DNA from: Desulfovibrionales bacterium
GTDB lineage: Bacteria > Desulfobacterota > Desulfovibrionia > Desulfovibrionales > Desulfonatronaceae
NCBI GenBank assembly: GCA_007693505.1
Contig: REDL01000081.1
Coordinates: forward strand, 1-58,902
Direction: 5' to 3'
DNA: 58,902 nt
Part shown: piece after piece, positions 56,671 through 58,902 of the stretch
Position numbering within the stretch: the stretch's first letter is position 1
How the letters are laid out: each line of letters begins with the position of its first letter
Program-made: the position numbers and the translations under genes
Notes under the pieces: model-generated
What the model was told of the DNA's origin: nothing
Databases searched by the model: none
What the model saw: only the letters and a program-made list of their open reading frames with translations

Positions 56671-57726
56671 CTACCGCTTCCGCTTCGGACAATTCCGGCA
56701 GATCGCCGCGGGTCTGTTTTTTTCCAGGCCTTCGCGGAACTGCTCGTAAGCGCTACCGCGCCAGAGTACGGGGAGCAGCTCGTCGTTGACGTTGCCGAAG
56801 GTGACCCGGCTGTACGGTGCAGGTTGGCCCTGGCGGGCGTATTCGGCCTGATCCACCGGAACGTTGGCGTAGACGCAGGGGGAGATTTCCCCGTCAGCGG
56901 AGACGAACAGGGCTTTCTGGACGTTCTCGGAGCAGACCGGATCGTCCGCGGTCCTGGGAGCAAAGCTGGGGGTGTGGATGGTCACGCCCAGATTCACGGC
57001 CGCCTCGCGCAGCCGGGTGAAGCGCTCTTCCAGGGCTTGGCGTTCCTGGTCGCCCTGGGGAGCAAGCACTTCCTTGGACAATTCCACTCCCGGCTCGAAA
57101 TCCAGGACACTGACCACGGCCTGTTCCACCCCATGCTCCGCCATCAGCCGGGGCAATCCCTCCAGGTCGTCCAGACCGGAGCGCAACAGCATGTAGGCGA
57201 TGTGCACCACCGGCTTCGTGGTATGGCGCTCTTCCTTGATCCGGCGAACCATGTCCATCTTTCCCAGCACCTTGGCCAGCGGGGCTCCGGCCCTTGCCGG
57301 GTCGTTGTGTTCCGGGGTCGTCCCGGTCAAGGAAAAGGCCAGAATGTCCAGGCCCGCGTCCATGACCTGGGTCAGGCGTTTTTCGGTCAGGAGCATGCCG
57401 TTGGTGGTCACGCCCACGGTGCATCCGGCCTCCTTGGCCAGCCGGACCATGGTTGGAAATTCGGGGTGCAGAAAGGGCTCGCCCCAGCCCTGGAGATAGG
57501 CCAGCCTGGTCTTGCGCAGGGTCGGCAGCAGGCGACGAAAGGTGTCCAGGGACATGAAGCGGTCGTGCCAGTGCTCGCGGTACACGGTACGCGGACAGTA
57601 GGCGCAGGCCGCGTTGCATTTGGACGTGACCTCGATCTGCATCCAGTCCTTGGGGTTCAGCAGCACCTTGTGCTCCCACCATTGGCGCACTCTCCCGGCC
57701 AAGGGATTCCGATCCGTCTCGCCCAT
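56671..57726 (-). CDS. Radical SAM protein with SPASM-like C-terminus
   Basis: A 351-residue enzyme. The radical SAM cluster is CNAACAYC near residue 37; AYLQGWGEPFLHPEF is the GGE-like motif and VGVTTNGMLL follows. The C-terminal part has several cysteines (DDPVCSENVQKALFVSADG, SPCVYANVP, AICRNCPK) that fit a SPASM or twitch domain holding auxiliary clusters. Such enzymes modify peptides, proteins or tRNA; no partner peptide gene was recognised nearby. GAGGAGG just before the ATG at 57726 fixes the start. Confidence 0.87.
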   Translation of the reverse strand: MGETDRNPLAGRVRQWWEHKVLLNPKDWMQIEVTSKCNAACAYCPRTVYREHWHDRFMSLDTFRRLLPTLRKTRLAYLQGWGEPFLHPEFPTMVRLAKEAGCTVGVTTNGMLLTEKRLTQVMDAGLDILAFSLTGTTPEHNDPARAGAPLAKVLGKMDMVRRIKEERHTTKPVVHIAYMLLRSGLDDLEGLPRLMAEHGVEQAVVSVLDFEPGVELSKEVLAPQGDQERQALEERFTRLREAAVNLGVTIHTPSFAPRTADDPVCSENVQKALFVSADGEISPCVYANVPVDQAEYARQGQPAPYSRVTFGNVNDELLPVLWRGSAYEQFREGLEKNRPAAICRNCPKRKR

Positions 57727-57817
57727 GCCGTTTCCTCCTCGCGTTTTGCCTTTCCAACCGAAAAAGACTAATTTATTCTTTTTGGGTATCTACTCACCTC
57801 ATCCAAGTAAAAGCGGC

Positions 57818-57898
57818 CTGGATACCCGCCTTCGCGGGTATGACTGACTTGGGTACGGCATTGAAAAACGCGTCATTCCCGCGAAGGCGGGAATCCAG
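57818..57898. repeat. Paired REP-like hairpins
   Basis: CTGGATACCCGCCTTCGCGG at 57818 and its inverted partner CCGCGAAGGCGGGAATCCAG ending at 57898, 35 bases apart. Each unit also forms its own small hairpin (CCCGC-TTC-GCGGG). Related pairs occur at 58.8 kb, and a single unit inside the brnT insertion. Confidence 0.85.
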
Positions 57899-58002
57899 TA
57901 TCGGAATGAGGCTTCAACAAGAACCGTGCTGAGTAGTTACCTTTTTTGTTCTCATGTAACAGGCTCGCCAACCCATCACAACTTCCCTCAAGGAGTCTTC
58001 CC

Positions 58003-58614
58003 TTGTCACTGAGTTTGCAAGAAAAATACGACATCATCCTCACCCACGAGCAACAGTTCGCCTACCGGCTGGCCAAGGACGTGGTTAAAAAGCCCGAGGT
58101 TTCGGTCTGGATGATCTTGTTGCCGGTGCTCTTCGTGCACCACATGATGAAGATGACCCAGTACAAGACAGGTATCCATACCTTCGCGAACAATATTCTG
58201 GGCACGAAAACAAAGGCCTTGGACAAGGCTCTTCAAGACATCGAAACCGGAGAAATCCAGGACTACAGCGCAGCGGAGTATTTCCCGCAGGTTCCACTGG
58301 AGTCCGAAACGGAGCAAGCATTGGCCGTCAAGCAGATCGCCGTCCTGAAGCTCATGGAAGAGCACTATCGAACCCTGCTCGGGCAACCCGGCAATGCTCT
58401 GGAGGATTTGGTCCGAGGCGCATACGGGTCTTCCGGCGCGTATCGGTATTACCTGAACAAACTGGCCGAGGCCGAAGATAAGATCAACCGCCACTTGCGG
58501 GAGAACTTCCACACCTCGGAAGAGTCCGGATCGGTCATGAATCGGATTGAAGAGCGAATCGCGGAAATGCGGGAGGAGGAAATGCGGTTTTTCTTCCAGG
58601 GCGAGGCGGTTTGA
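58003..58614 (+). CDS. NF038143-type family protein, copy 2
   Basis: A 203-residue protein paralogous to the one encoded at 54.6 kb: THEQQFAYRLAKDVVKKPE, VSVWMILLPVLFVHHMMKM (hydrophobic helix), FANNILGTKTKALDKALQ, GAYGSSGAYRYYLNKLAEAED. Start is a TTG at 58003, 8 nt after AGGAG; an earlier in-frame TTG lacks a ribosome binding site. The copies share the helix near residues 35-55 and may be peripheral membrane proteins of unknown role. Confidence 0.7.
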   Translation: MSLSLQEKYDIILTHEQQFAYRLAKDVVKKPEVSVWMILLPVLFVHHMMKMTQYKTGIHTFANNILGTKTKALDKALQDIETGEIQDYSAAEYFPQVPLESETEQALAVKQIAVLKLMEEHYRTLLGQPGNALEDLVRGAYGSSGAYRYYLNKLAEAEDKINRHLRENFHTSEESGSVMNRIEERIAEMREEEMRFFFQGEAV

Positions 58615-58622
58615 AAAAAATA

Positions 58623-58700
58623 GAATTCAGGAGTCAGAAGTCAGGAGACAGGAGTCAGGAGTCAGGAAACAGGAGTCAGGAAACAGGAGTCAGCAAGTAG
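58623..58700. repeat. Tandem CAGGAGTCAGGA repeats
   Basis: About six imperfect copies of a 7-12-base unit (CAGGAGT, CAGGAAA) right after the preceding stop codon. A short complementary copy is found at 30.1 kb. Confidence 0.8.
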
Positions 58701-58821
58701 AAGGCGGAAATATAAAGACGGGGGTGACCGTGTTCCAATGTGGAGCGCGGTTTTTCGTTTTTTGGGGAGAAAGCCGTAACTGCTCAATATGGCCGGGCAT
58801 TGCCTAAAAGCGCCATTGCAT

Positions 58822-58902
58822 CTGGATTCCCGCCTGCGCGGGAATGACTTGAGATGGCACGCTCTCTCAAGCTCGTCATGCCCGCGCAGGCGGGAATCCA
58901 GG
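58822..58902. repeat. Paired REP-like hairpins at the right edge
   Basis: CTGGATTCCCGCCTGCGCGG at 58822 and CCGCGCAGGCGGGAATCCAG near 58900, an inverted pair cut by or ending at the window edge. It closely resembles the pair at 57.8 kb. Confidence 0.85.

Overview
The window reads as chromosomal DNA of a sulfate-reducing Desulfobacterota (Desulfovibrionales) bacterium of moderately high GC, possibly a haloalkaliphile such as a Desulfonatronum relative. This is inferred from gene content: a PxxKW cysteine-rich protein, a GAK (grasp-and-kinase) cassette, an unusual Mla operon, many hybrid histidine kinases and a glycine betaine transporter with two binding proteins. No rRNA, tRNA or CRISPR array was recognised.

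Layout. 1-2.2 kb: a broken surface-protein gene at the left edge, then a PxxKW protein and an M20 peptidase. 2.3-11.1 kb (+): a tightly overlapping run of mnmG, an Mla-type lipid transport block (mlaE, a degenerate ATPase-like gene, mlaD, a lipoprotein), a PilZ protein, corC and lnt. 11.3-14.6 kb (+): prfB with its programmed frameshift, a GGDEF protein, a FlhG-like ATPase and an HU/IHF protein. 14.9-20.3 kb (+): dapF, dapA and a terminator, two transporters and a glycosyltransferase. 20.5-23.2 kb (-): dnaA with an AT-rich upstream region, and a HAD hydrolase.

23.3-32.0 kb (-) is the most distinctive region, the GAK cassette. In order of transcription it encodes an XXXCH protein, a PHP-like metalloprotein, an amphi-Trp protein, a PhoU-kinase fusion, an ATP-grasp enzyme, an HPr-kinase-related protein, a CofD/YvcK-like protein and a second amphi-Trp protein. 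It is split by an opposite-strand BrnT/BrnA locus in which the toxin gene is destroyed by a nonsense codon, a MITE-like insertion and a frameshift, while the antitoxin is intact.

32.0-37.0 kb (+): non-coding DNA with a MITE, then proV-proW-proX and a second proX, both binding-protein genes closed by strong hairpins. 37.1-45.8 kb (-): a signalling cluster (MinD-like ATPase with a pseudo-receiver, HDOD hybrid kinase, REC-HK-REC, single receiver, PAS kinase). 46.2-49.8 kb (+): two tandem paralogous membrane proteins, an EamA transporter, a four-helix-bundle gene embedded in low-complexity repeats, and nth. 50.0-53.8 kb (+): tgt, an acyltransferase-TraB/GumN fusion and a paralogue of its N-terminal half. 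53.9-58.9 kb: an AbrB-PIN toxin-antitoxin pair, two copies of an NF038143-type family on either side of an AAA/DUF4143 ATPase with paired palindromic operators and a radical SAM/SPASM gene, and several dispersed repeats.

All functions are inferred from sequence motifs and gene context; no database search was run.
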